Positions 43,910-53,127 of a stretch of DNA of 64,000 nt are shown piece by piece. The stretch comes from Acidobacteriota bacterium. Lineage in GTDB: Bacteria; Acidobacteriota; Terriglobia; Terriglobales; Acidobacteriaceae. A program made the position numbers and the translations under genes. Position 1 is the first letter of the stretch; every line of letters begins with the position of its first letter. A model generated the notes under the pieces. That model was not told where the DNA came from and did not search any database. It was given only the letters and a program-made list of their open reading frames with translations. The stretch is taken from positions 62,001-126,000 of the forward strand of contig JABCZI010000005.1 in assembly GCA_013289765.1 (NCBI GenBank). Reading direction: 5' to 3'.

Positions 43910-44914
43910 ATGCGCAGACTCATCCTGCTTTTATTGTGCGCTTTTGCAGCTCTACCACTGGCGGCACAGACCACCTTGAACGGTGCCGGCGCTACATTCC
44001 CGTACCCTATGTACTCCAAGTGGTTCAGCGAATACCACAATCTGCATCCTGACATCCAGATTAATTATCAATCCATTGGCAGCGGCGGCGGAATCCGCCA
44101 GGTGATTGCCGGTACAGTCGACTTCGGCGCCAGCGATGGCCCCATGACTGACGATCAACTCAAAGAAGCCAAAATTAAAATTCTTCACCTTCCCACCGTG
44201 CTGGGAGCGGACGTTCCCGCTTACAACATCCCGGGAGTCACGACTGAATTGAAGTTCACTCCCGACGTCTTGGCGGGAATTTTTCTGGGAAAGATTACCA
44301 AGTGGAACGACAAAGCGATTGCCGGTCCCAATCCAGGCGTGAGTCTTCCAGACAGGGACATTATCGTCGTGCACCGCTCCGACGGTAGTGGCACCACCTA
44401 CATCTGGACGGACTATCTCTCGAAGGTAAGCTCAGACTGGCAGGGCACCGCCGGTAAAGGCACTTCCGTGAAGTGGCCGATCGGCTTAGGAGGAAAAGGG
44501 AATGAAGGCGTAGCCGGAATGATTCGGCAGTTGCCGGGCTCGATCGGGTACGTCGAACTGATCTACGCCGTGCAGAACAACATTCCTTACGGCGCCGTGA
44601 AGAATGCCGCAGGAAATTTTGTGAAAGCTTCGCTCGAAAGCGTTACAGCCGCGGCCGCTTCATCTCCCAAGATGCCGCCGGACTTTCGTGTCTCGATTAC
44701 GAACGCACCCGGCAAGGACGCTTATCCCATTTCCAGTTTCACATGGCTGCTGATTCCGCAGCAGTCGAAAGATCCAGCCAAAGGGAAAATCCTGGCTGAT
44801 TTTCTGAACTGGATGGTGACCGACGGACAGAAGATGACTGCAGCTCTCAGCTATGCCCCGTTGCCTGAGGGCGTTGTCGAGAAGGAAAAAGAGGCCATCA
44901 AGCAAGTCCACTGA
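43910..44914 (+). CDS. pstS: Phosphate ABC transporter, substrate-binding protein PstS
   Basis: PstS binds phosphate in the periplasm for the PstCAB permease. The 334-residue product has a signal peptide (MRRLILLLLCAFAALPLAAQ) and no lipobox. Phosphate-site stretches are GAGATFPYPMYSKW, SIGSGGGIRQV, DFGASDGPM and HRSDGSGTTYIW. GAGGAG lies 11 bases before ATG. Unlike E. coli the permease genes are not next to it but follow at 50434, after the polyphosphate genes. The Pho box directly upstream indicates PhoB control. Confidence 0.97.
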   Translation: MRRLILLLLCAFAALPLAAQTTLNGAGATFPYPMYSKWFSEYHNLHPDIQINYQSIGSGGGIRQVIAGTVDFGASDGPMTDDQLKEAKIKILHLPTVLGADVPAYNIPGVTTELKFTPDVLAGIFLGKITKWNDKAIAGPNPGVSLPDRDIIVVHRSDGSGTTYIWTDYLSKVSSDWQGTAGKGTSVKWPIGLGGKGNEGVAGMIRQLPGSIGYVELIYAVQNNIPYGAVKNAAGNFVKASLESVTAAAASSPKMPPDFRVSITNAPGKDAYPISSFTWLLIPQQSKDPAKGKILADFLNWMVTDGQKMTAALSYAPLPEGVVEKEKEAIKQVH

Positions 44915-45044
44915 GCGCTGCCGATAGCGGCACTTCACCATGTCGTAGCTGTCTCAATATTTTTTGGCTGGTTCGTGGGTTAATCAGCGAGTTTCCGTCT
45001 CGCTCCTCAACATCCTGCGACTTCTCCGCGAATGTCTTATACTG

Positions 45045-45073
45045 GGTATGGCTGACCCTCCATCAGCCATACC
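45045..45073 (+). other. Perfect hairpin upstream of ppk
   Basis: GGTATGGCTGA at 45045-45055 and its exact complement TCAGCCATACC at 45063-45073 form an 11-bp stem with a 7-base loop, 31 bases before the ppk start. ACTG/CAGT outside extend it with a one-base bulge. No T-run follows, so it is not a typical terminator. It may be an operator or a leader structure. Confidence 0.7.
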
Positions 45074-45104
45074 AGTTGTATTAAGGATCGCGTAAGACTC
45101 TCGC

Positions 45105-47261
45105 ATGGCTCGTGTTTCGCTGGAAAACCCTGAATATTACCTCGACCGCGATACTTCCTGGCTCGCGTTTAATGGACGTGTGCTTGAGGAAGCCGAGGAT
45201 CAGGGTAATCCGATTCTGGAGCGACTCAAGTTTCTCGCCATCTCTGCCAGCAACCTCGATGAGTTTTTCGAGATCCGCGTTGCGGCCATGGTGCAGCAGA
45301 TCGAGGATGGTTACAACGAAGCGGGGCCGGACGGCCGGACGCTGTCAGAAAAGCGCGACACTCTGGCGCGGCTTACCCACAACTTTGTGGATGACCAATA
45401 CGAGTGCTGGAACTCGATGCGCCCGGAACTGGCGGAGCATGGTATCCGCGTGCTTGGTTTGCACGAGTTGGACGCGGAAGCCCGCCGTTTCGTCGACGAA
45501 TATTGCGAAAAAGAATTAGATCCTCTGCTGACGCCGGTCACAGTCGATCCCACACACCCGTTTCCTCGAGTCATCAATAAAGCGCTGTGTCTCGGCTTGC
45601 TTTTGCGGCGGCGGCGGCGCTCCGCGCTCACCTATACTGGGGTTATTTCCGTGCCGCGGGGCCTGCCGCGGCTCGTGCATCTGCCGTCCGATAAGACTAC
45701 CGACTTCATCTTTCTGGCGGATCTGGTGGCGCACCATGCCCAGAACATGTATCACGGCTACGACATCGTCTCCTCCGCTCCATTCCGAGTCACGCGGAAC
45801 AGCAACCTCTATCTGCAGGAGGAAGAAGCGCGCAATCTTCTCGAATCTGTCCGAGCCGAACTCCATAACCGGCGTAAAGGGGATGCCGTCCGCATGGAGA
45901 TTGAAGCTGACGCTGATCCCGAGATCATCGAACGTCTGCGCACGGTGTTTGAGCTGGATCCGTGGCAAGTTTTCCCGGTGAATGGTCCAGTCAATCTTTC
46001 GCGGTTGTTCAACATATATGAGCAGACCAAGCGCCCGGAGCTGAAGTTCCCAAGCTTTGCGCCGCGGGAATTGCGGCTTACCGCCAAATCGCAAAATCTA
46101 TTCGAGGAATTGCAGCGGCACGATATCCTGCTGCACCATCCGTTCGACTCTTACGATGCAGTCGTGTCGTTTATCGAGTCGGCGGCCGAAGACGACAAAG
46201 TTCTATCCATCAAGCAGACCCTGTATCGCACCAACGAGCATTCCCTGATTGTTCCTTCCCTGATCGACGCCGCTTCGCGGAAGGAAGTTACGGCGGTGGT
46301 CGAGTTGAAAGCGCGCTTTGACGAAGCTTCCAACATCCGCTGGGCCCGCGACCTCGAAGATGCGGGCGTACAAGTCTTTCACGGCTTGGTCGGACTGAAG
46401 ACGCATTGCAAACTCTCTTTACTCGTACGCCGCGACCCTGATGGAGTGCGCAGCTACGCTCACATCGGAACTGGAAACTATAACGCCACCACGGCGCGCT
46501 TTTATACCGATCTCAGCCTGTTCACGGCGAATCCCGAAGTGACGCGCGCCGTGCATGATGTGTTCAGTTTTTTGACGGCATACGCTGAAAACCCTAGTTA
46601 CGATCCGTTGTTGGTCGCCCCGCTTGATCTGGCTGAGAAGATGATCGCGCTCATCGATCGTGAGGCTGAGCACGCCCGCCAGGGTCGATCCGGACGCATC
46701 ATTGCCAAGATGAACGCCCTGCTCGACAAGAATGTGGTGCAAGCCTTGTATCGGGCTTCGCAGGCGGGAGTGGAGATCGATCTTATTGTGCGCGGCATCT
46801 GCGCTCTGCGTCCCGGCGTTCGTGGCTTGAGCGATCGCATCCGCGTGCGCAGCATTGTCGGACGCTTTCTCGAACACAGCCGCATCTATTACTTCGGGAA
46901 TGGTGGCGACGATGAGATTTACATTGGCAGTGCCGATTGGATGCCGCGCAATCTTTATGAACGCGTCGAAGTCCTGGTGCCCTTGCGCGACGAATTTCTG
47001 CGCGAACGCGTACACCGCGAAATTCTCGACGCCTATCTCGCAGATAATCGCAAGGCCCGCATCCTGCTGCGCGATGCCAGTTACATTCGCGCATGGCAGC
47101 CGGTGCATGGCAAACGAAATCGCAAACCGCCGAAGGGGGCAGCCGCCTTCAGTGCGCAGGATTACTTAATAAGCGTAGCGGAAGGGAAGCAGGCAGCGGG
47201 TTTTGCTCTACCGCCGGTTCCGCCAAGAAAACACAAAGCTCCGGTCGGAAGGGAACGATAA
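45105..47261 (+). CDS. ppk1: Polyphosphate kinase 1
   Basis: Ppk1 makes polyphosphate from ATP through a phosphohistidine. The 718-residue protein has the N-terminal domain (ASNLDEFFEIRVAAMVQQI) and the two catalytic domains, with the active His in GLKTHCKLSLLVRR and the phosphate loop YAHIGTGNYNATTARFYTDL. The ATP-binding helix is also present early (YLDRDTSWLAFNGRVLEEA). Length is normal. It lies between pstS and a SixA-like phosphatase, with the hairpin upstream and a 6-base gap to the next gene. Confidence 0.97.
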   Translation: MARVSLENPEYYLDRDTSWLAFNGRVLEEAEDQGNPILERLKFLAISASNLDEFFEIRVAAMVQQIEDGYNEAGPDGRTLSEKRDTLARLTHNFVDDQYECWNSMRPELAEHGIRVLGLHELDAEARRFVDEYCEKELDPLLTPVTVDPTHPFPRVINKALCLGLLLRRRRRSALTYTGVISVPRGLPRLVHLPSDKTTDFIFLADLVAHHAQNMYHGYDIVSSAPFRVTRNSNLYLQEEEARNLLESVRAELHNRRKGDAVRMEIEADADPEIIERLRTVFELDPWQVFPVNGPVNLSRLFNIYEQTKRPELKFPSFAPRELRLTAKSQNLFEELQRHDILLHHPFDSYDAVVSFIESAAEDDKVLSIKQTLYRTNEHSLIVPSLIDAASRKEVTAVVELKARFDEASNIRWARDLEDAGVQVFHGLVGLKTHCKLSLLVRRDPDGVRSYAHIGTGNYNATTARFYTDLSLFTANPEVTRAVHDVFSFLTAYAENPSYDPLLVAPLDLAEKMIALIDREAEHARQGRSGRIIAKMNALLDKNVVQALYRASQAGVEIDLIVRGICALRPGVRGLSDRIRVRSIVGRFLEHSRIYYFGNGGDDEIYIGSADWMPRNLYERVEVLVPLRDEFLRERVHREILDAYLADNRKARILLRDASYIRAWQPVHGKRNRKPPKGAAAFSAQDYLISVAEGKQAAGFALPPVPPRKHKAPVGRER

Positions 47262-47267
47262 TTCGCA

Positions 47268-47798
47268 ATGATCATTTATTTCCTGCGTCACGCCAGTGCC
47301 GGCGAACACTTGGTAAACCCGAAGAAAGACGAGAAGCGTGCCTTGGACAAAGAAGGGATCGAACAGTGCGGCTATATAGGTCGCGCCCTGGCTTCGCTTG
47401 AGGCGCAGGTCGATGTTGTCATTTCGAGTCCGCTGAAACGCGCAACTCAGACTGCGTCACTGGTCGGAAACGAGATGGGTTATGAAGGCAAGTTGCAAAT
47501 CGAGACCGGGCTTCGTCCTGAAGCGAGCTTCGCCGACTTCCGACGCATCCTTGAAAAATATGCCCGTCAGGAATCCATCATGGTGGTCGGACACAATCCC
47601 AATCTCAGCCAGTTCCTCGGCACCGTGATCAGCGAGTCCGGCTGCGAAGCTTCTGTAGAACTGAAAAAGGGAGCCGTCGCGCGAGTCGATATGCGCCGAA
47701 CTTCCGGCACGCTGCAATGGTGTCTCACGCCGAAGGCGCTGCGCACTCTCTATACCGCTGCCGTAGAGAGTTCACGTCCAAAGACTTCGCGGAAGTAA
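47268..47798 (+). CDS. sixA: Phosphohistidine phosphatase SixA-like
   Basis: The 176-residue protein belongs to the histidine phosphatase superfamily, with RHASAGEH carrying the catalytic His and VVGHNPNLSQ the second. SixA enzymes remove phosphate from phosphohistidine on signalling or PTS proteins. Here the neighbour is Ppk1, which works through phosphohistidine, so a link is possible but unproven. It starts 6 bases after ppk1. The 3' end overlaps the convergent ppx gene by 49 bases. Confidence 0.9.
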   Translation: MIIYFLRHASAGEHLVNPKKDEKRALDKEGIEQCGYIGRALASLEAQVDVVISSPLKRATQTASLVGNEMGYEGKLQIETGLRPEASFADFRRILEKYARQESIMVVGHNPNLSQFLGTVISESGCEASVELKKGAVARVDMRRTSGTLQWCLTPKALRTLYTAAVESSRPKTSRK

Positions 47799-49279
47799 GC
47801 GGCGTCTTTCTCGATCGCCCACAGTTCAAGGTCCACGCCCATCCGTCGCCGCGGGATCAGGGTCAGTTTTACTTTGCCTGGCCTCTGGCTGACGCGAACT
47901 TTTTCGACGGCACGGCTACGTCCCAAATTCAGCGAGCGCGCCAGCCTTAGCAGCAGAATTGCTTTCTGCACTCCTGCCCGGTCCGCTGGGTCAATCGCTT
48001 TCATCGGAGCTTCTTCAATCGAAGGCCGCGATTTTCCCAGATAACGCGCAATGGCCGCGATAATGCGGCGCTGCTGCGGCGTATAGCCTAGGATTTCCGA
48101 GTTCGAAACAATGTAATAGGTGTGGCGATGATGGCCGTTTCGATTGACGTAGTCTCCAACCTCGTAAAGCATCGCCGCCGCCGAGAGCCACTCGCGAAAA
48201 TCCGGCGCCAGGCCGTGTACTGAACGCAGTGCCGAGAACAAAAACATTGCGGACTCCCTCACATCGAGCGCGTGCTTCATATCCACCCGATAGTGAGCGA
48301 CGGCTCTGGTGATCGATTCCCAACGTTCCGATTCAATCTGCTTCCCCGAGCGCGTACTGCGGTCGTGTTCGGCGGCCATTTGCGCCAGCAGGCCGTCACG
48401 CAGGCCGAGCGGCGAATAGCGAAAGCCCTTCAGCTTGCAACGATCGAGTAGTTCGTAGTACACCACGGCTCCGGCGACAATAATTTCCGCCCGGCGCAGG
48501 CCGATGCCCTGAATCTTGCGCCTTTCGTCCACTGGCAGGCGCGCCAGCCGTTTCGCAATTCGGCTCATCTCTGCACAGGAGACCACGGTTCGCTGACGAG
48601 TGCCGCCTTTCCGCAGATGGCTGGCCACCGCTGCCAACGCCGCCGCCGTGCCGGAGGTAGCAATTACATTTTTGACTTTCGCTGCGACGACGCGAGGCGC
48701 GATTCGGTTTACCTCGCGGGCGACGAATCCTTGCAGGCGTTTGAGTTCGCCTTTGCGCGGCGGATCGTGCGGCAAGAATTCGTCAGTCAGGCGCACGGCC
48801 CCTAACGGCAAGCTCACCGTATCGCGTATTTGCCCTCGGCTGGAAACCGTAAGCTCGCAGCTTCCGCCACCCAGATCCATCATTAACGTGGGCGCGCTGT
48901 CGACTCGCAAGTTGGAGATGAGACCCAGGTGAATGAGACGGGCTTCTTCCAGGCCGGAAATAATTTCTACTTTCCAACCAGTGGCGGATCGTACCCACTC
49001 CAGAAACGCTTGGGAATTGCGTGCGTCTCGCAGTGCGCTTGTCGCGACGACTCGGACTGGATCCGTGACCACCTGTTGGGTAGCCCGATGAAAACGGCGC
49101 AATACTTTCACCGTTTCGGCAATCGATTCAGGAGTAAGAAAGCCGGAACGAAACACGCCTTCGCCCAGGCGCGTCACTTCACGGTCTTCGTGAATGGGAC
49201 GAAGGTGGCCGCGGGTGAGGCGTGCGATCTTCAAGCGAACTGAGTTGGAACCGATATCAACCGCGGCAAAAGTCGGCAT
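47750..49279 (-). CDS. ppx: Exopolyphosphatase / guanosine pentaphosphatase, Ppx/GppA
   Basis: The enzyme removes terminal phosphates from polyphosphate or pppGpp. The 509-residue product has the actin-like phosphate loops AAVDIGSNSVRLKIARL and LMMDLGGGSCELTVSS, and a C-terminal HD-like helical domain (HALDVRESAMFLF and NRNGHHRHTYYIVSNSEI). ATG 49279 is favoured over 49291 because the family starts close to FAAVDIGSNS. It faces ppk1-sixA with overlapping 3' ends. A specific activity cannot be read from the sequence. Confidence 0.93.
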   Translation of the reverse strand: MPTFAAVDIGSNSVRLKIARLTRGHLRPIHEDREVTRLGEGVFRSGFLTPESIAETVKVLRRFHRATQQVVTDPVRVVATSALRDARNSQAFLEWVRSATGWKVEIISGLEEARLIHLGLISNLRVDSAPTLMMDLGGGSCELTVSSRGQIRDTVSLPLGAVRLTDEFLPHDPPRKGELKRLQGFVAREVNRIAPRVVAAKVKNVIATSGTAAALAAVASHLRKGGTRQRTVVSCAEMSRIAKRLARLPVDERRKIQGIGLRRAEIIVAGAVVYYELLDRCKLKGFRYSPLGLRDGLLAQMAAEHDRSTRSGKQIESERWESITRAVAHYRVDMKHALDVRESAMFLFSALRSVHGLAPDFREWLSAAAMLYEVGDYVNRNGHHRHTYYIVSNSEILGYTPQQRRIIAAIARYLGKSRPSIEEAPMKAIDPADRAGVQKAILLLRLARSLNLGRSRAVEKVRVSQRPGKVKLTLIPRRRMGVDLELWAIEKDAAYFREVFGRELSTAAV

Positions 49280-49474
49280 GAGGCAAGGCAAACAGTTTAC
49301 ATGCCAAACGCCGCCCGGTCATCCCGTGCTCGGAGGTCGGAAGTGTCCCAAACTTGCGTTGTTAATCTTCCCGCGGTTCCGTCCAGCGAGTGTTCGCTGC
49401 TTTGGGGGCGTGGCTAGGTAACAGGTTGGGTTAGGAAATCAAAAAGAGGAGTTTAAGTAGGAAAAATCCAACTT

Positions 49475-50320
49475 CTATGCTGCTGAGGTAAGCGCAGGGG
49501 TTTCTTTCGCCGCAGTCCGAGTCGGCGCTTGCGTGGGATGTTTAGGCCCCGCAGCTGATTTGGGCTGCAATTGTAAAAGCACTGCGACCGCACGGCGAAA
49601 CTTCGCTCCGGTCACATTGTGCAGTTCCGCGACCAGGGATGAATCGCGCACCTCGCCTAAGTGCTTGCTTGCGGTCTGCGTAAGAGTCAGCCAATCGTGC
49701 CAGTCGCCCAAAGCGTCCTGAATACCCTTGAGCGTAGCGATAAACTGCCCGGCTTCAGCGGACGGGGCGGCAAACTCTGCCGCATAACGCGCCCGCTTGG
49801 TGACGATGCGGTACTGATGCAGCAATGCTTCGGTAAGCGGGGCGCCTTGGCGGTTGATTCGTTCCAGCATCTCTTTCGCGACCACCAAAGGATCCCGGGT
49901 CGCTTTCGGATCAAAGTTCTTGCCGGCCCGCTTCAAGCGCTTGCGAATTTCACGAACCGTGTCCTCATCGGCCGTATTACGCAGCTTTCTTTCTTGCTCT
50001 TCGCGGAGTTCAATCAACTCGTTTATCAGCTGAGTTTTGCGGCGTGGCTCTCGCGGAATCTTTAAGCTGCGCAAGGCAGCCAACTGCACGTCCAGATCGC
50101 GCACCTTGCCCGCGCGCTTGCGGAGCCGACTCAAAAGCTTTAGAAGTTTTTTCTGGCTGCCGTTCAGTTGCGGAGAAAGATCTCTGAGCAATATCTGCAA
50201 GCGGCGCGTGCCCGTCCGCAGGCGGTGAACATTTTCCGCCCGGGGCTTCGACGACAGCTTGACCAGGTCCTGCTCAAGCTTTCTAAAGACGGCGCGGCTG
50301 CGCTGGGGTGCAATCGACAT
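49475..50320 (-). CDS. CHAD domain protein
   Basis: CHAD domains are helical, rich in conserved His and Arg/Lys, and bind inorganic polyphosphate. The 281-residue product has VHRLRTGTRRLQILLRDL, KRAGKVRDLDVQLAALRSL and HQYRIVTKRARYAAEF, which carry the positively charged ligand set. A Pro/Ala tail follows. ATG 50320 is preferred; the longer frame to 50392 would begin inside the Pho-like box. It is divergent from pstC and next to ppx, so a role at polyphosphate granules is likely. Confidence 0.9.
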   Translation of the reverse strand: MSIAPQRSRAVFRKLEQDLVKLSSKPRAENVHRLRTGTRRLQILLRDLSPQLNGSQKKLLKLLSRLRKRAGKVRDLDVQLAALRSLKIPREPRRKTQLINELIELREEQERKLRNTADEDTVREIRKRLKRAGKNFDPKATRDPLVVAKEMLERINRQGAPLTEALLHQYRIVTKRARYAAEFAAPSAEAGQFIATLKGIQDALGDWHDWLTLTQTASKHLGEVRDSSLVAELHNVTGAKFRRAVAVLLQLQPKSAAGPKHPTQAPTRTAAKETPALTSAA

Positions 50321-50393
50321 GATAGAGAATCGAATCGGGAGAAGAAAAATACAGGGTTGTCGGCGAAAAAGCAATCCTGAAAGCTTTGCCATT

Positions 50394-50411
50394 TTAACAC
50401 TCTATTAACAG
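50394..50411 (-). promoter_or_regulatory. Pho-box-like element between CHAD and pstC
   Basis: The minus strand reads CTGTTAA-TAGA-GTGTTAA, two related 7-mers 4 bases apart, the same 7-4-7 layout as the pstS box. It is 22 bases before the pstC start and 73 bases from the CHAD start. Its orientation would favour the CHAD gene. The match is weaker than at pstS. Confidence 0.4.
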
Positions 50412-50433
50412 CTTTCTGCTACGGTGAATTCGC

Positions 50434-51474
50434 ATGGCCATTCCTTCGTTGCCGCGGCCTAACATGCGTGGACCTCAACCTGTTGAATCGACAAAGGTTA
50501 ACGACGCCACGCCGGCGGCAAAGCATAGCGCGTATCTGCAGCAGGGTGGTAGCGCGGAAGTCGGGGATCGTGCCTTCAAGTTTCTCATGCTAGTGTGCGG
50601 TTTGGCCGTGCTGGCCATCCTGTTTCTGATTGTCTACCAGTTAGTTTTGCGTTCTGCTCTCTCCTGGCACTCCTTTGGGTTTAAGTTTTTTGCCGGACAT
50701 GACTGGGATCCGGTGAATGAGAGATTCGGTGCAATGCCGTTTATTTACGGGACTCTGGTCTCATCATTCCTCGCTTTACTGATCGCCGTGCCTTTAGCCA
50801 TCGGAGTTGCCGTATTTACAACCGAGATGTGTCCTGTCAAGTTACGCGGCCCGCTATCGTTTTTCGTGGAACTGCTGGCGGCAATTCCAAGTGTGGTTTA
50901 CGGATTGTGGGCGATCTTCGTGCTGGTGCCGCTTCTGAGCAACTACATAGAACCATTCTTGTCCAGTACACTGGGCTGGACCGGATTTTTTACCGGTGCT
51001 CCCTACGGCATCAGCATGCTTGCTGCCGGGATCATTCTGGCGATCATGATCATCCCGATCATTTCGTCGATTGCACGGGAAGTTCTGATGGTCGTGCCTC
51101 AACATCAGCGGGAAGGAGTACTCGCGCTCGGCGCGACCCGTTGGGAAATGATCCGCGTCGGGGTCCTGCGCAACGCGCGCGCCGGAATCATGGGTGGAAT
51201 TATTCTCGGATTGGGCCGCGCTCTGGGAGAAACCATGGCAGTGACCATGGTGATTGGAAACCGGCCGGAGATTGCGAAGTCCCTGTTTGCGCCGGGATAT
51301 ACCATGGCTAGCGTGCTCGCCAACGAGTTCAGCGAAGCCACAGGGGATGTCTACCTGTCAGCTCTTATCGAAATTGGCCTGGCTCTTTTTCTGGTCACGA
51401 TCGTGGTCAATGCTCTAGCTCGATTGCTAGTCTGGACCGTTACTCGCGGCCAGTCTGCGGGGGCACATGCCTGA
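50434..51474 (+). CDS. pstC: Phosphate ABC transporter permease PstC
   Basis: This is the first permease subunit of the phosphate importer. The 346-residue protein has six hydrophobic helices and the binding-protein-dependent loop SIAREVLMVVPQHQREGVLALGATRWE with GGIILGLGRALGETMA after it. A 60-residue cytoplasmic N-terminus rich in Pro and charged residues precedes helix 1. Its end overlaps pstA by 8 bases. Divergence from the CHAD gene puts a shared control region at 50321-50433. Confidence 0.96.
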   Translation: MAIPSLPRPNMRGPQPVESTKVNDATPAAKHSAYLQQGGSAEVGDRAFKFLMLVCGLAVLAILFLIVYQLVLRSALSWHSFGFKFFAGHDWDPVNERFGAMPFIYGTLVSSFLALLIAVPLAIGVAVFTTEMCPVKLRGPLSFFVELLAAIPSVVYGLWAIFVLVPLLSNYIEPFLSSTLGWTGFFTGAPYGISMLAAGIILAIMIIPIISSIAREVLMVVPQHQREGVLALGATRWEMIRVGVLRNARAGIMGGIILGLGRALGETMAVTMVIGNRPEIAKSLFAPGYTMASVLANEFSEATGDVYLSALIEIGLALFLVTIVVNALARLLVWTVTRGQSAGAHA

Positions 51475-52351
51475 AACAAGGACCATGGCAGCGGGTCAGT
51501 CGGTCCGGCCCATCGCTTTGGGGCGCAGGATTACCGACCATGTCATGACGGGCGTGGCTATTCTTACGGTTGTTCTCGTGTTGGTGCCGTTGTTTGCGAT
51601 ATTCGCCTATCTCGTCTACCGAGGCGTAGGATCCATCAACTGGGCCTTTCTCACGCAGACCCCGAAACCCGTGGGGGAAGCGGGGGGCGGCATGGCAAAC
51701 GCGATCGTGGGTTCGGCATTCATCCTCGCCCTGGCCAGTATTCTCGGAGTTCCCCTCGGCGTGGGCGCAGGCATCTATCTAGCGGAGTTCGGCCGCAATC
51801 GCTTCGGAGACGTCATTCGCTTTACCGCCGACGTGCTGAATGGAGTGCCTTCCATCGTCATCGGCATTGTGGCCTACTCCATCGTCGTTCTATCGCAAAA
51901 ACATTTCTCCGCATTGGCTGGTGGAGTGGCGCTGGCCATCATGATGATTCCCACGATTACGCGCACCACAGAAGAAATGCTTCTCCTGGTTCCGCAGGCT
52001 TTACGCGAGGCGGCGTACGGGTTGGGTATTCCGCGCTGGCGGACTACCATCTCCATCACCCTGCGCACCGCAACGTCCGGAGTGATTACCGGAATCATGC
52101 TGGCATTTGCGCGAGTTGCCGGCGAAACTGCGCCGTTGCTGTTCACTGCATTCGGCAATCAATTCTGGAATCTGCGTGCCAACCAGCCCACCGCCGCGTT
52201 GCCCTTGCAGATTTTCAACTACGCCATTTCTCCATATGACGAATGGCATCGCCAGGCATGGGCCGGCGCGCTCGTGCTCATCATTCTCATTGTCACCGCG
52301 GTCGCGGCCGTGCGCTTCGCTGTTCGCCGTGGTACTTTCGGAGCGGCATAG
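51467..52351 (+). CDS. pstA: Phosphate ABC transporter permease PstA
   Basis: The second permease subunit has 294 residues and six helices. Its coupling loop TTEEMLLLVPQALREAAYGLGIPRW and the following FARVAGETAPLLFTAFGNQFW are typical of PstA. ATG 51467 lies inside the end of pstC (8-base overlap), showing coupled translation. pstB starts 3 bases after its stop. Confidence 0.96.
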   Translation: MPETRTMAAGQSVRPIALGRRITDHVMTGVAILTVVLVLVPLFAIFAYLVYRGVGSINWAFLTQTPKPVGEAGGGMANAIVGSAFILALASILGVPLGVGAGIYLAEFGRNRFGDVIRFTADVLNGVPSIVIGIVAYSIVVLSQKHFSALAGGVALAIMMIPTITRTTEEMLLLVPQALREAAYGLGIPRWRTTISITLRTATSGVITGIMLAFARVAGETAPLLFTAFGNQFWNLRANQPTAALPLQIFNYAISPYDEWHRQAWAGALVLIILIVTAVAAVRFAVRRGTFGAA

Positions 52352-52354
52352 CAT

Positions 52355-53113
52355 ATGGGCGTAGGAATCAAGGTCGAAAACCTGAATGCCTGGTACGGCA
52401 AGACACAGGCGCTGTTCGACGTCCGTTTGACGGTGGCAGCGAACCGCGCCACGGCGCTGATTGGCCCTTCTGGCTGCGGCAAGTCGACATTCATTCGCTG
52501 CCTGAACCGCATGCATGAAACCATTCCTGAAGCGCGGGTCACGGGAAACGTTTGCATCGGCGACATTGATGCCTATAACGGAACGTCGCCCACACAACTG
52601 CGCCGCCGGGTTGGAATGGTGTTTCAAAAGGCGAACCCATTCCCGACTATGTCGATTTACGACAACGTCGCCTCTGGCCTGAAGCTCAACGGTTTCAGCG
52701 ATCGCCGCAAACTCGATGAGATTGTGAAGCAGTCGCTTGATTCCGCAGCTCTGTGGGACGAAGTAAAAGATCACGTTCACAAAAAGTCTGGCGCCAGCCT
52801 TTCCGGTGGGCAGCAGCAGCGCCTCTGCATCGCCCGCGCTCTGGCCGTTGAGCCGGAAGTGTTGCTCATGGACGAGCCCTGTTCCGCTCTCGATCCCATC
52901 TCCACCGGAAAGATCGAAGAATTGATCTTTCAACTCAAAGAGCGGTATACGATAGTGATCGTCACCCACAACATGCAGCAAGCGGCGCGGGTGGCCGAGT
53001 TCACGGGATTCTTTCTGCTGGGCAAGATGATCGAATTCGACAAGACGGAAAAAATCTTCACCAAACCGTCCGACAAGAAGACGGAAGACTATATTACGGG
53101 CAGATTTGGATAA
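52355..53113 (+). CDS. pstB: Phosphate ABC transporter ATPase PstB
   Basis: This is the ATPase of the phosphate importer. The 252-residue protein has Walker [10 protein letters not shown] at residues 37-45, the signature [16 protein letters not shown], Walker [17 protein letters not shown] and the H-loop [10 protein letters not shown]. Length matches PstB. It follows pstA after 3 bases and precedes phoU after 14. Confidence 0.97.
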   Translation: MGVGIKVENLNAWYGKTQALFDVRLTVAANRATALIGPSGCGKSTFIRCLNRMHETIPEARVTGNVCIGDIDAYNGTSPTQLRRRVGMVFQKANPFPTMSIYDNVASGLKLNGFSDRRKLDEIVKQSLDSAALWDEVKDHVHKKSGASLSGGQQQRLCIARALAVEPEVLLMDEPCSALDPISTGKIEELIFQLKERYTIVIVTHNMQQAARVAEFTGFFLLGKMIEFDKTEKIFTKPSDKKTEDYITGRFG

Positions 53114-53127
53114 GGAAGGTTCGGATA

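Noticed and set aside
44915-44935. Hairpin TGCCG-ATAG-CGGCA after pstS as a terminator
   Set aside because: The stem is only 5 bp and no T-run follows directly.
51001-51341. Minus-strand frames inside pstC
   Set aside because: These are shadows of a recognised permease gene with no family features.
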